Positions 7,732-17,227 of a stretch of 64,000 nucleotides of DNA are shown here, piece after piece. Source of the stretch: Janthinobacterium tructae (GTDB taxonomy: Bacteria > Pseudomonadota > Gammaproteobacteria > Burkholderiales > Burkholderiaceae_D); the NCBI RefSeq assembly GCF_006517255.1, contig NZ_CP041185.1, forward strand, positions 620,001 to 684,000, read 5' to 3'. Every line of letters begins with the position of its first letter. Positions within the stretch are counted from its first letter, which is position 1. The notes beneath the pieces are model-generated. The model was not told the DNA's origin. It did not search any database and saw nothing but the letters and a program-made list of their open reading frames with translations. The translations under genes and the position numbers were made by a program.

Positions 7732-8814
7732 TCAGGCGGCCGGCACCGCCCCATGCTCGACCGGCCACTTGATGGTGAACAGGCTGCCGCCCGCCTTGCC
7801 ACGCGTGCAGGCGGCGCTGCCGCCGTGGGCGCGCGCGATGGCTTCGACCACGGCCAGGCCCAGGCCGCTGCCCGCATGCAGGTCGCCGCCGTCGCTGTCG
7901 CCGCGGCGAAACGCCTCGAATACATGCGGCGCCAGTTCCTCGGCAATGCCGGGGCCCGCATCCTCGACGCTCAAGTAGTACTGGCCAGCCTGCACGCGGG
8001 TGCGCACGCGCAGCAGGCCCGGATGCGCATAGCGGCGCGCGTTGTCGAGCAGGGCCAGCACGATTTGCCGGATGCGCGCCGCGTCGCAGCAGACGGGATG
8101 GTCGGACAGCTGCAATTGCAGGCTAAAACCGGCTGCCTCCATTTCCGGCGCCAGCAGGCGGCGCACTTCCTCGATTTCCAGGGTCAGGTCCGTCCACGCC
8201 ATGCGCAGCTGCATGTAGCCGCTGTCGGCCAGGCTCAGGGTGCGCAAATCCTCGATCAGGCGGCCCAGGTCCTCGACTTGCGCCAGCAGGCTGGAGAACG
8301 GTACTTCCTCGGGCTTGAAGACGCCATCGACGACGCCTTGCAAGGTGCCGCGCAGGATGGTCACGGGCGTGCGCAATTCATGCGCGATGGCCGCATTCCA
8401 CGTTTCGCTTTCCTTGGCCGCCCGCTGCAGGCGCTCGGCCATGCTGTTGAAGTCATCGACCAGCATGGCCGTCTCGCCCAGGCTGCGGTCGCCCGCGAAG
8501 GCGCGCGCGGAGAGGTCGCCATGCGCCACGCGGCGCACGCTGTCCATCACGGAATTGATCGGTTTGAGGATGCGCGAAGCGAGCTTGATGGCGAAAAAGG
8601 CCGCCAGGCCCAGGCCGAAGATGGTGATGGCGAAGATCCACAGCCATTCGACGGTGCTGGGCGACCAGTCGTCCGGCTCGGACAGCATGTTGGGGTCGAT
8701 CTTGAAGGCGACGGCAAAGAAGATCCATGAGCCCATCCAGATGATCAGGATGCTGCTGACCATCAGCACGGACATCGACAGCACGATCTGCCGGTTCAGG
8801 CCCGTGAAGCGCAT
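7732..8814 (-). CDS. Sensor histidine kinase, BaeS/AdeS-like
   Basis: A 360-residue kinase: helix 1 about residues 10-37, a short periplasmic loop, helix 2 about 57-78, HAMP about 79-130, phospho-acceptor His145 in AAIAHELRTPV, then an ATPase domain with LLDNARRYA, VEDAGPGIA and GSGLGLAVVEAI. The short sensor loop and H-box sequence resemble BaeS and AdeS, kinases that detect envelope stress or drugs and induce RND pumps. The start at 8814 overlaps the regulator's stop (TGATG), so longer in-frame extensions are rejected. With its regulator it lies divergent to an RND efflux operon, its most probable target. Confidence 0.87.
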   Translation of the reverse strand: MRFTGLNRQIVLSMSVLMVSSILIIWMGSWIFFAVAFKIDPNMLSEPDDWSPSTVEWLWIFAITIFGLGLAAFFAIKLASRILKPINSVMDSVRRVAHGDLSARAFAGDRSLGETAMLVDDFNSMAERLQRAAKESETWNAAIAHELRTPVTILRGTLQGVVDGVFKPEEVPFSSLLAQVEDLGRLIEDLRTLSLADSGYMQLRMAWTDLTLEIEEVRRLLAPEMEAAGFSLQLQLSDHPVCCDAARIRQIVLALLDNARRYAHPGLLRVRTRVQAGQYYLSVEDAGPGIAEELAPHVFEAFRRGDSDGGDLHAGSGLGLAVVEAIARAHGGSAACTRGKAGGSLFTIKWPVEHGAVPAA

Positions 8815-9560
8815 CAGTCGCTTTCCAGCCGGTAGCCCACGCCGCGCAGGCTGGCCGGCATGTTCATCACGCCCGCTTCTTCCAGCTTCTTGCGCAGCTT
8901 GCTGACGTGGCTGTCCACCGTGCGTTCCATCGAATTGCTCTCGGGCATGCACGACTCCAGCAATTCCAGGCGGCTGCAGACGCGGCGCGGCGTGCGCGCC
9001 AGATGCGCCAGCAGGCGGAACTCCGTCAAGGTCAGGCTCAAGGGCACGGGCGCGCCTTCGCGCAGCACGCTGGCCACATACGTTTCCTGGTCGATCTCGA
9101 TGGGGCCGCAGCGCAGGCGCTGGCCGCCCACCGGATGGTGGCGCACGCGCGAGCGGCGCAGCACGGCCGCCACGCGGGCCACCACTTCGGCCGGATTGAA
9201 GGGCTTGATGATGTAGTCGTCGGCGCCCACGCGCAGGGCGGCCAGTTTATCGGCATCCTGGTCGCGCGCCGTCAGCATGATGACGGGCGTCTCGCCGCGC
9301 CGCCGCACTTCCGCCAGCACGCCCCAGCCATCGACTCTGGGCATTTGTACGTCGAGCAGCAGCAGGTCCGGCGCCAGCGCCAGGTGCTGCTGCAGCGCTT
9401 CCTGGCCATCGACGGCGAAAGCCGTGCGGTAGCCGTCGCGCTCCAGGTAACCGGCGAGGATGCGGGCGATTTGCGGTTCATCTTCGGCGATCAGGACGAG
9501 GGCGGAAGGCGGCGTGGTGGCAAGGAAGGAGGGCTGGCTGGCGCTGTGATGATAGTTCAT
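8814..9560 (-). CDS. OmpR-family response regulator, BaeR/AdeR-like
   Basis: A 248-residue regulator with acidic residues in LIAEDEPQIA, phospho-acceptor Asp70 in LLLLDVQMPRVDG, Thr in MLTARDQD and Lys in DDYIIKPFNP. The C-terminal winged helix includes LTLTEFRLLAHLARTP and DSHVSKLRKKLEEAG, with the final VGYRL. An N-terminal extension of about 20 residues precedes the receiver; an internal start would remove it. It is cotranscribed with the kinase and diverges from the RND operon, 133 bases away, so activation of that operon is the likely role. Confidence 0.87.
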   Translation of the reverse strand: MNYHHSASQPSFLATTPPSALVLIAEDEPQIARILAGYLERDGYRTAFAVDGQEALQQHLALAPDLLLLDVQMPRVDGWGVLAEVRRRGETPVIMLTARDQDADKLAALRVGADDYIIKPFNPAEVVARVAAVLRRSRVRHHPVGGQRLRCGPIEIDQETYVASVLREGAPVPLSLTLTEFRLLAHLARTPRRVCSRLELLESCMPESNSMERTVDSHVSKLRKKLEEAGVMNMPASLRGVGYRLESD

Positions 9561-9693
9561 CTAAATAGTCTAGCATTCTTCGCTCTCTCCATCGAATCTC
9601 CACATTTCTTTGACGAAACATCCACCTTGACCTTTTATGCTGCGCGTATCTGTCGACCGGACCGCCGGTTGGGATCAGTCATAGAGAAAAGTC
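9561..9693. promoter_or_regulatory. Divergent regulatory region of the efflux operon
   Basis: This AT-richer 133-base gap separates the two-component genes from the efflux operon. A -35-like TTGACG at 9610-9615 is followed after 17 bases by TTTTAT, and a second TTGACC lies at 9627-9632. Either could start efflux transcription. An operator for the adjacent regulator is expected here, but no clear direct repeat was identified. Confidence 0.35.
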
Positions 9694-10860
9694 ATGCCAG
9701 TAAAGTACCTCACCAGGAAAAACATGTTGATCGCCGCGGCACTGCTCAGCCTTGCCGCCTGTTCCAAACCCGCGCCGGAGGAAGCGGCCACGCCACCGGC
9801 TTCCGTGACGGTACTCAAGCTGCAAGCGGCGCCCGTGGTCCTCAGCGATGAATTGCCGGGCAGGGTGGCGGCGTTCCGCACGGCCGACATCCGCCCGCAG
9901 GTGGGCGGCATCGTGCTGCGCCGCCAGTTCGAGCAGGGCGCCGAGGTGCAGGCGGGGCAGAAGCTGTTCCAGCTCAACCCCGCGCCATTCCAGGCGGACG
10001 TCGATTCGGCCGCCGCAGCCCTGCAGCACGCGGTGGCCACGGCGAAGCGCGCCAGCAGCCAGGCCGACCGGTTAAAACCGCTGGTGGAAGCGGACGCCAT
10101 CAGCCGCCAGGCGTATGACGATGCCGTCGCCCAGCGCGAGCAAGCCGTGGCCACCGTGGCGCAGGCGCGCGCCAGCCTGGCGCGGCGCCGCCTGGACCTG
10201 GCCTTTGCCAGCATCGAGGCGCCGATTGCCGGGCGCATCGGCTCCGAACTGGTGACGGAAGGCGCGCTGGTGGGCCTGGCCGATGCCACGCCGATGGCGC
10301 GCATCCAGCAGATCGACAAGGTGTATGTCGACGTGCGCCAGCCGGCCGCCGCGCTGGCCGCGCTGCGAGCCTCAGGTTCGGACAGCAACGGCGGCGCCGA
10401 CAAGCTGCCCGTGACCATCCTGGGCGCCGACGGCCAGCCGCATCCCGTCACGGGCCGCATCCTGTTCTCCGGCATCAGCGTCGATGCGGGCACGGGCGAC
10501 GCCGTCATCCGCGTGCTGGTCGACAATCCGCAGCGCCAGCTGCTGCCGGGCATGTTCGTGCGCGCCCGCATCGCGCGCGCCGTGCAAGCGCATGGCGTGC
10601 TCGTGCCGCAGCAAGCCGTCTTGCGCAGCAGCGATGGCCAGGCGCAGGCCTGGGTGCTCGATGGCACGCATAAAGCCAGCCTGAAACCGATTGCCGTGAG
10701 CGACGTGGTCGACCATCAGTACGTGGTCAACGGCGGCTTGAAGGCGGACGACACCGTCGTCATCGAAGGCCAGGAACGCTTGCAGCCGGGCGCCACTGCC
10801 GCGCCGCAGCCGTGGAAGCCGGCTGTCGTGGCAACGGCGGCTGCCGCCAAGGCCCGTTGA
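9694..10860 (+). CDS. RND efflux membrane fusion protein (AcrA/MexA/AdeA family)
   Basis: A 388-residue periplasmic adaptor. It starts with a lipoprotein signal ending LAAC, so it should be anchored to the inner membrane. Next come the hallmark DELPGRVAAFRTADIRPQ and GGIVLRRQFEQGAEVQAGQ of the lipoyl half-motif, an alpha-hairpin (ASSQADRLKPLVEADAIS...), the second lipoyl half (APIAGRIGSELVTEGALV) and a beta-barrel part. It bridges the inner-membrane pump and the outer-membrane channel encoded directly downstream. An internal ATG at 9724 could also serve as start. First gene of a three-gene operon. Confidence 0.93.
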   Translation: MPVKYLTRKNMLIAAALLSLAACSKPAPEEAATPPASVTVLKLQAAPVVLSDELPGRVAAFRTADIRPQVGGIVLRRQFEQGAEVQAGQKLFQLNPAPFQADVDSAAAALQHAVATAKRASSQADRLKPLVEADAISRQAYDDAVAQREQAVATVAQARASLARRRLDLAFASIEAPIAGRIGSELVTEGALVGLADATPMARIQQIDKVYVDVRQPAAALAALRASGSDSNGGADKLPVTILGADGQPHPVTGRILFSGISVDAGTGDAVIRVLVDNPQRQLLPGMFVRARIARAVQAHGVLVPQQAVLRSSDGQAQAWVLDGTHKASLKPIAVSDVVDHQYVVNGGLKADDTVVIEGQERLQPGATAAPQPWKPAVVATAAAAKAR

Positions 10861-10893
10861 TGCACACTTTGAATACAATGAAAGCTTAACGAC

Positions 10894-13800
10894 ATGCCTC
10901 AATTTTTCATCAACCGCCCCGTCTTTGCGTGGGTGGTGGCGGTCTTCATCGTCCTGTTCGGACTGATCGCCATACCGCAATTGCCGATTGCGCGTTTTCC
11001 TTCCGTGGCGCCGCCCAGCGTCAGCATCAGCGCCAACTACCCTGGCGCCACGCCGCAAACCATGAACGATTCCGTGGTGGGCCTGATCGAACGCGAGCTG
11101 TCGGGCGTCAAGCACCTGCTGTATTTCGAGTCGTCCACCGATACCTCGGGTTCGGCCTCGATCAGCGTCACCTTCCAGCCCGGCACCAACCCTGAAATGG
11201 CGCAGGTGGACGTGCAGAACCGCCTGAAAGCCATCGAGCCGCGCCTGCCGCAGGCCGTGCGGCAAAATGGCTTGACGGTGGAATCGGCGTCGTCCGGCTT
11301 TTTGATGATCGTCAGTTTGATCTCCGAGAATGGCCAGCATGATGAAGTGGCGCTCGGCGACTACCTGGCGCGCAACGTGACGGAAGAACTGCGCCGCATT
11401 CCCGGCGTGGGCAAGGTGCAGCTGTTCGGTTCCGAGCGGGCCATGCGCATCTGGGTCGATCCGGCCAAGCTGGTGTCGTACAACATCGCCATGGGCGAGC
11501 TGACGGCCGCCATCGCGCAGCAAAATGCGCAGATCGCGCCGGGCCGCCTCGGCGATTCGCCCGCCGTGGAAGGCCAGCGCGTGACCATTCCGCTGACGGT
11601 GCAGGGCCAGCTGCAAACGCCGGCCGAATTTGCCGCCATCGTGCTGCGCGCGAATGCGGACGGCTCGAAAGTGACCATCGGCGACGTGGCGAAGGTCTCG
11701 CTGGGCGCGCAAAGCTTCAACTTCAGCATCCGCGAAAACGGGCAAGCCGCGTCGGGCGCCGCCATCATGCTGTCGCCGGGCGCCAATGCCGTGCAGACGG
11801 CGGCCGCCGTGCGCGCGCGCATGGCCGAACTGGCGCACACCATGCCGGCCGGGATCAAGTATTCGGTGCCGTTCGATACGGCGCCGTTCGTGAAAATCTC
11901 GATCGAGAAGGTCATCGTCACCTTGCTCGAAGCGATGGTACTGGTGTTCCTCGTCATGTACCTGTTCCTGCAAAAGATACGCTACACCCTGATTCCCGCC
12001 ATCGTCGCGCCGATTGCCCTGATGGGTACTTTTACCGTGATGCTGCTGGCCGGTTATTCCGTCAACGTGCTGACCATGTTCGGCATGGTGCTGGCCATCG
12101 GCATCATCGTCGATGACGCCATCGTGGTGGTGGAAGCCGTCGAGCGCCTGATGGCCACCGAAGGCTTGTCGCCGAAGGAAGCGACGTCGAAAGCGATGCG
12201 CGAAATCACCGGTGCAGTCGTGGGCATCACGCTGGTGCTGACGGCCGTGTTCATCCCGATGGCGCTGGCCAGCGGTTCCGTGGGCGCCATCTATCGCCAA
12301 TTCACGCTGGCGATGGCCGTGTCGATTTTGTTCTCGGCGTTTCTGGCCCTGACCCTGACGCCGGCCCTGTGCGCCACCATGCTCAAACCCATCGGCCCGC
12401 ACGATCATGACAAGAAGGGCTTTTTCCTGTGGTTCGACCGTTGTTTTGACCGCATGACGGCGCGCTATGAAAAGGGCGTGGTGGCGATGCTGAAACGCGC
12501 GGGCCGCTCGATGGTGGTATATGGCGCCATCGTCGCGGCGCTGGGCGTGGCCTTCATGCAGCTGCCGTCGGCCTTCTTGCCCGAGGAAGACCAGGGCTAT
12601 TTCATCACCTCGATCCAGCTGCCGTCGGACGCCACCATGGAGCGCACGCTTGATGTCGTCAAGCTGTACGAGCAGCACGTGGCCACGCGGCCCGGCATCG
12701 AGGTGAACCAGTCGATCCTCGGCTTCAGCTTTTCCGGCGCGGGGCCGAACGCGGGCCTGGCGTTTACCATGCTGAAGGACTGGAAACAGCGCAATGGCGC
12801 CACGGCGCAGGAAGAAGTGGCGCTGGCGCAGGCCGCCATGGCGCAGGCGAAGGAGGGCGTGATCATGAGCCTGATGCCGCCCGCCATCGATGAACTGGGC
12901 AATTCGTCCGGCTTTTCGCTGCGTCTGCAAGACCGCGCCGGCCAGGGCATCGCCGCCCTGCAGGCGGCGCAGAACCAGTTGCTGGGCCTGGCCGCGCAAA
13001 GCAGCAAGGTGGCGGGCGTGTATCCGGACGGCTTGCCGCCCGGTGCCAGCGTGCGCCTCGATATCGACCGCACCAAGGCGGAAGCGCTGGGCGTGTCGTT
13101 TACGGCCATTGCCGACATGCTGACGGCGGCCATGGGCTCGACCTATGTCAACGATTTTCCGAATGCGGGCCGCATGCAGCAGGTGATCATCCAGGCCGAC
13201 GCGCCGTCGCGCATGCAGCTCAACGACGTGCTGGCCCTGCGCATCCGCAATAACGCGGGCGGCATGGTGGCCTTGGGCGAACTGGTGCGTCCCGTGTGGA
13301 GCGAGTCGCCGCTGCAGCTGGTGCGCTACCAGGGCTATCCGGCGGCGCGTATTTCCGGCAGCGCGGCACCGGGCGTGTCGAGCGGCGACGCCATGCTGGA
13401 AATGGAACGGCTGGTGAAACAGCTGCCACCGGGCTTCGCGCTGGCGTGGACGGGCCAGTCGTTGCAAGAGAAGGAATCGGCGTCGCAGGCGCCGATGCTG
13501 ATGGCGCTGTCGATGCTGGTGGTCTTCCTCGTGCTGGCGGCACTGTATGAAAGCTGGTCGATTCCCGTCTCCGTGATGCTGGTGGTGCCGCTGGGATTGC
13601 TGGGCGCGGTGCTGGCCGTGATGTTGCGCGGCATGCCGAACGATGTGTTCTTCAAGGTGGGCATGATCACCATCATCGGCCTGTCGGCGAAGAACGCGAT
13701 TTTGATCGTCGAATATGCGCGCCAGTTGCAGGCGCAGGGCAAGGGCTTGGTCGAAGCGACGGTGGAAGCGGCCAGGTTGCGTTTGCGTCCTATCCTGATG

Positions 13801-14040
13801 ACGTCCTTGGCCTTCGCCCTGGGCGTGGTGCCGCTGATGCTGGCCACGGGCGCCAGCGCCGAAACGCAGCATGCGATCGGCACGGGCGTGTTCGGCGGCA
13901 TGATCACCGCCACCGTGCTGGCCGTGTTTTTCGTGCCCGTGTTCTTTGTCGTGGTGCTGGGCACCGTCGACAAGATGGGTAGCTATTTCAACAAACGCAG
14001 TAATCGCACCGCCATCAAGGCGGTGGAAGGAGAGTTGTGA
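10894..14040 (+). CDS. RND multidrug efflux pump, AcrB/MexB/AdeB (HAE1) family
   Basis: A 1048-residue, 12-helix proton-driven drug exporter of full length for the HAE1 group. It begins MPQFFINRPVFAWV. The proton-relay acidic pair is in IGIIVDDAIVVVEAVE and the partner lysine in GLSAKNAILIVEYA. The two large periplasmic loops, including GVGKVQLFGSERAMRIWVD, are complete. Expected to extrude antibiotics, dyes and other amphiphiles as a trimer with the adjacent adaptor and channel. It is 33 bases after the adaptor gene and overlaps the channel gene by four bases. The substrate range cannot be told from sequence alone. Confidence 0.95.
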   Translation: MPQFFINRPVFAWVVAVFIVLFGLIAIPQLPIARFPSVAPPSVSISANYPGATPQTMNDSVVGLIERELSGVKHLLYFESSTDTSGSASISVTFQPGTNPEMAQVDVQNRLKAIEPRLPQAVRQNGLTVESASSGFLMIVSLISENGQHDEVALGDYLARNVTEELRRIPGVGKVQLFGSERAMRIWVDPAKLVSYNIAMGELTAAIAQQNAQIAPGRLGDSPAVEGQRVTIPLTVQGQLQTPAEFAAIVLRANADGSKVTIGDVAKVSLGAQSFNFSIRENGQAASGAAIMLSPGANAVQTAAAVRARMAELAHTMPAGIKYSVPFDTAPFVKISIEKVIVTLLEAMVLVFLVMYLFLQKIRYTLIPAIVAPIALMGTFTVMLLAGYSVNVLTMFGMVLAIGIIVDDAIVVVEAVERLMATEGLSPKEATSKAMREITGAVVGITLVLTAVFIPMALASGSVGAIYRQFTLAMAVSILFSAFLALTLTPALCATMLKPIGPHDHDKKGFFLWFDRCFDRMTARYEKGVVAMLKRAGRSMVVYGAIVAALGVAFMQLPSAFLPEEDQGYFITSIQLPSDATMERTLDVVKLYEQHVATRPGIEVNQSILGFSFSGAGPNAGLAFTMLKDWKQRNGATAQEEVALAQAAMAQAKEGVIMSLMPPAIDELGNSSGFSLRLQDRAGQGIAALQAAQNQLLGLAAQSSKVAGVYPDGLPPGASVRLDIDRTKAEALGVSFTAIADMLTAAMGSTYVNDFPNAGRMQQVIIQADAPSRMQLNDVLALRIRNNAGGMVALGELVRPVWSESPLQLVRYQGYPAARISGSAAPGVSSGDAMLEMERLVKQLPPGFALAWTGQSLQEKESASQAPMLMALSMLVVFLVLAALYESWSIPVSVMLVVPLGLLGAVLAVMLRGMPNDVFFKVGMITIIGLSAKNAILIVEYARQLQAQGKGLVEATVEAARLRLRPILMTSLAFALGVVPLMLATGASAETQHAIGTGVFGGMITATVLAVFFVPVFFVVVLGTVDKMGSYFNKRSNRTAIKAVEGEL

Positions 14041-15410
14041 TGCGTTTGATTTTTATCACGCCGCTGGCCGCGCTGGCCTTGTCGGCCTGTTCATTGACGC
14101 CGCCGCTGGTCAAGCCGGCGCCGCCCATTCCCGCCAGTTACGAGGCGACGCCGTCATTCGCAGCCGGCAGCGCCGCCGATCTGGGCTGGCGCCAGATGCT
14201 GCTCGATGCGCGCCTGCAGCGCCTGGTCAGCCTGGCGCTGGAAAACAACCGCGACTTGCGCGTGGCGTCCCTCAACGTGGAAGCCGTGCGGGCCCAGTAC
14301 CAGATCCAGGATGCGGGCCGCTACCCGGCCATAGCCGCGAATGCGGGCGGGGTGCGCCAGCGCGGCGCCGATGCTACTGTTCAAAACACGTTCACGGCCG
14401 GCATCGCCATGAGCGCGTTCGAAATCGACCTGTTCGGCCGTCTGCGTTCGCTGTCGGATGCCGCGTTTGCCCGCTACCTGGCCACGCGGCAGGGCCAGCG
14501 CGCCGCGCACATGGCCCTGATCGGCGCTGTCGCCGATGCCTACCTGGAACAGCGGCTGGCCGAGGAACAGCTGGCGCTGGCGCGGCAAACCCTGCTTGAC
14601 TGGCGCCAGGCCTTGCTGCTGACGCAGCGCCTGCACGGCGCGCAGCAGGGCAGCGGCCTGGACGTGGCGCAAGCGCAAGGACAGGCGGCCACGGCGGAAG
14701 CGGACGTGCAGGCGCGCGAGCGGGCCAGCTTGTTGGCGCGCAACAACCTGGAATTGCTGCTCGGTGCGCCGCTGCCAGCGGACTTGCCCGCTGGCCGGCC
14801 GCTCGATGGCCAGCCCGTGCTGACGCAGCTGCCACCGGGCCTGCCGTCGGACTTGCTGGCGCGCCGGCCCGACATCTTGCAGGCCGAATATGCGCTGGTG
14901 GCGGCGAATGCGGAAATCGGCGCCGCCCGCGCCGCCTTTTTCCCGCGCCTGTCCTTGACGGCGCAGCTGGGCCTGGCCAGCCCGGAACTCGGTGACTTGT
15001 TCCGTGGCAGCGCGCGCAGCTGGTCGTTTGCGCCGCAGGTGACGCAGCCGCTGTTCCAGGGCGGCCAGCTGCGCGCGGAACTGCAACTGTCGAGGCTGCG
15101 CAAGGACGTGGCCGTGCTGCAATACGAGCAGGCGATCCAGGCGGCCTTCCGCGACGTGCGCGACGGCCTGGCCGGCAGCGCCACGTATGCGCAGCAGATC
15201 GATGCGCAAGAACGCGTGGTGGTGGCGGCGCAGCAGCGCCAGCGGCTGTCGCAGCTGCGATACAATGCGGGCCAGGACAGCCGGCTGGAATTGCTCGACG
15301 CGCAGCGCCAGTCGTATGCGGCGCAGCAAACCCTGCTCGACGCGCGGCGCGACCAGTTCAAATCGGCCGTGGCGCTGTACAAGGCGCTGGGGGGAGGGCT
15401 GGAGGAGTAA
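14037..15410 (+). CDS. RND efflux outer-membrane channel lipoprotein (OprM/AdeC-like)
   Basis: A 457-residue TolC-type channel. The lipobox LSAC ends at Cys17, typical for the OprM/NodT branch. Two outer-membrane-efflux repeats are seen, with LARRPDILQAEYALVAANAEIG, the usual RPDI signature, and FPRLSLTAQLG followed by FAPQVTQPLFQGGQL. It forms the trimeric exit duct for the preceding pump. The ATGA overlap with the pump gene implies coupling. It is the last gene of the operon. Confidence 0.93.
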   Translation: MMRLIFITPLAALALSACSLTPPLVKPAPPIPASYEATPSFAAGSAADLGWRQMLLDARLQRLVSLALENNRDLRVASLNVEAVRAQYQIQDAGRYPAIAANAGGVRQRGADATVQNTFTAGIAMSAFEIDLFGRLRSLSDAAFARYLATRQGQRAAHMALIGAVADAYLEQRLAEEQLALARQTLLDWRQALLLTQRLHGAQQGSGLDVAQAQGQAATAEADVQARERASLLARNNLELLLGAPLPADLPAGRPLDGQPVLTQLPPGLPSDLLARRPDILQAEYALVAANAEIGAARAAFFPRLSLTAQLGLASPELGDLFRGSARSWSFAPQVTQPLFQGGQLRAELQLSRLRKDVAVLQYEQAIQAAFRDVRDGLAGSATYAQQIDAQERVVVAAQQRQRLSQLRYNAGQDSRLELLDAQRQSYAAQQTLLDARRDQFKSAVALYKALGGGLEE

Positions 15411-15455
15411 CGGTGCCGCTCAGGCCCTGGCATGTGGCTCATTTTAGGAGAAAGA

Positions 15456-15800
15456 ATGCGAGACAGCGATCTTTTAGGCAAGATCAACGACGGTGTATTT
15501 TTTGAAAAAATCTTTGGGCCAGAGCGCGATTGGGATGCGGCGCTCGATGCCAGGGACGCCATCGCATTCGATACTGCCTGGCGCGAGAGCTGTGACAAGC
15601 TCCCGCAAGACGATGCCGCGACGGCGCCGGTGAGGGAGGCCGCCTTCAAGGCGGTTTTCCGCTTGACGGGCAACCCGGACCTGGCCGCCTACGTCTCCGA
15701 CGATTTCGGCCTGATCGCCCAGGCCCGCTTGCAAGCTGCCGATATCGCCTTCATCGACAGCTTGTGGGATTGCTATGCGCGCGGAGAGTTTCCCGCGTAG
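15456..15800 (+). CDS. Hypothetical protein
   Basis: A 114-residue cytoplasmic protein with a strong AGGAG ribosome site upstream of the ATG. It is acidic and probably all-helical, with FEKIFGPERDWDAALDARDAIAF and FDTAWRESCDKL, and DFGLIAQARLQAADIAFIDSLWDCYARGEFP at the end. I recognise no family. It lies 45 bases after the efflux operon on the same strand, so read-through is possible, but a link to efflux is not shown. Confidence 0.65.
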   Translation: MRDSDLLGKINDGVFFEKIFGPERDWDAALDARDAIAFDTAWRESCDKLPQDDAATAPVREAAFKAVFRLTGNPDLAAYVSDDFGLIAQARLQAADIAFIDSLWDCYARGEFPA

Positions 15801-15847
15801 CAGGCGCGCAAGGATGTGATAGCACTGATCCGACATTGGTTTAATTC

Positions 15848-15873
15848 AATATTTCCAGTATTATGGAATGATT
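15848..15873. promoter_or_regulatory. Near-palindrome upstream of the ArsB-like gene
   Basis: ATTCAATA and TATGGAAT form imperfect arms (7 of 8 pairs) around a ten-base centre in an AT-rich stretch about 30-55 bases before the permease start. It could be an ArsR-type operator or part of the promoter; no arsR gene is in the window. Confidence 0.3.
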
Positions 15874-15901
15874 AAATGCACCAGTGACCGGAACTGACAC
15901 C

Positions 15902-17182
15902 ATGCTCATCGCTTTCCTGATCTTTCTCGCCACATTAACCCTGGTCATCTGGCAGCCGCGCGGCCTGGGCATCGGCTGGAGCGCCGTCATCGGCGCTGGT
16001 GTCGCCTTGCTGGCCGGCGTCATCCATTGGGGCGACATCCCCGTCGTCTGGCATATCGTGTGGAACGCCACCGGCACCTTCATCGCCGTGATCATCATCA
16101 GCCTGCTGCTCGACGCGGCAGGCTTTTTCGAATGGGCCGCCTTGCACGTGGCGCGCTGGGGCGGCGGCAGCGGCAGAAAACTGTTCGTGCTGCTGGTCTT
16201 GCTGGGCGCGCTGGTGTCCGCCGTGTTCGCCAATGACGGCGCCGCGCTGATCCTGACACCCATCGTCATCGCCATGCTGCGGGCCTTGAAATTTTCCGCC
16301 AGGGCCACCCTGGCCTACGTCATGGCGGCCGGCTTTATTGCCGACACGGCCAGCCTGCCGCTGGTGGTGTCGAACCTGGTGAATATCGTCTCGGCCGATT
16401 TCTTCAAGATCGGCTTTGCCGAGTACGCTTCCGTGATGGTGCCCGTCAACGTCGTCGCCGTGGCCGCCACCCTGGGCGTCTTGCTGCGCTTCTTCCGCCA
16501 GGATATCCCGCGCGATTACGATGCCTCGCAACTGAAGCGCCCGGACGCCGCCATCCGCGACTTGTCCACCTTCCGCGCCGGCTGGCTGGTGCTGGCGCTG
16601 CTGCTGGTGGGCTTTTTCTCGCAGGAACACCTGGGCGTGCCCATCAGCCTGATCGCCGCCGTGGGCGCCGCGCTGCTGCTGGGCGTGGCGGGCAAGGGCC
16701 ACGTGATTTCCACGCGCCACGTGATCCGTCATGCGCCGTGGCATATCGTCGTCTTTTCACTGGGCATGTATCTGGTCGTGTACGGCTTGCGCAATGCGGG
16801 CTTGACGGCGTACCTGACGGGCATGCTGAACCACTTTGCCCAGTATGGCGTGTGGGGCGCGGCCATGGGCACGGGCGTGCTGACGGCCTTGCTGTCGTCC
16901 GTGATGAACAACCTGCCGACGGTGCTGGTGGGCGCGCTGGCCATCGACCCGACGACGGCGCAGGGGGCCGTGCGCGAAGCGATGATCTACGCCAACGTCA
17001 TCGGCAGCGACCTGGGGCCGAAGATCACGCCGATCGGCAGCCTGGCCACCTTGCTGTGGCTGCATGTGCTCGACAGCAAGAACATCCACATTTCCTGGGG
17101 CTACTATTTCCGTGTCGGCATCGTGCTGACCGTGCCCGTGCTGCTGCTGACCCTGGCGGCACTGGCGCTGCGCTTGTCCTGA
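15902..17182 (+). CDS. ArsB-type arsenite/anion permease
   Basis: A 426-residue protein with about a dozen membrane helices belonging to the ArsB/ion transporter superfamily. Diagnostic segments are [55 protein letters not shown] and [20 protein letters not shown], the last matching the ArsB signature loop. ArsB exports arsenite or antimonite across the inner membrane. The start is set at MLIAFLIF (15902); an in-frame ATG at 15884 adds six polar residues. No ArsA, ArsC or ArsR gene is adjacent, so arsenite specificity is inferred from the family alone. Confidence 0.85.
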   Translation: MLIAFLIFLATLTLVIWQPRGLGIGWSAVIGAGVALLAGVIHWGDIPVVWHIVWNATGTFIAVIIISLLLDAAGFFEWAALHVARWGGGSGRKLFVLLVLLGALVSAVFANDGAALILTPIVIAMLRALKFSARATLAYVMAAGFIADTASLPLVVSNLVNIVSADFFKIGFAEYASVMVPVNVVAVAATLGVLLRFFRQDIPRDYDASQLKRPDAAIRDLSTFRAGWLVLALLLVGFFSQEHLGVPISLIAAVGAALLLGVAGKGHVISTRHVIRHAPWHIVVFSLGMYLVVYGLRNAGLTAYLTGMLNHFAQYGVWGAAMGTGVLTALLSSVMNNLPTVLVGALAIDPTTAQGAVREAMIYANVIGSDLGPKITPIGSLATLLWLHVLDSKNIHISWGYYFRVGIVLTVPVLLLTLAALALRLS

Positions 17183-17227
17183 GTTCCGTGTATGGTGGTG
17201 GCTGACAGCAACTTGAACTGGAAAGCC

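Noticed and set aside
10372..13872. A 1166-codon minus-strand open frame opposite the RND pump
   Set aside because: Low-complexity, His/Arg/Gln-rich translation typical of the antisense of GC-rich coding DNA; the + strand encodes a full RND pump.
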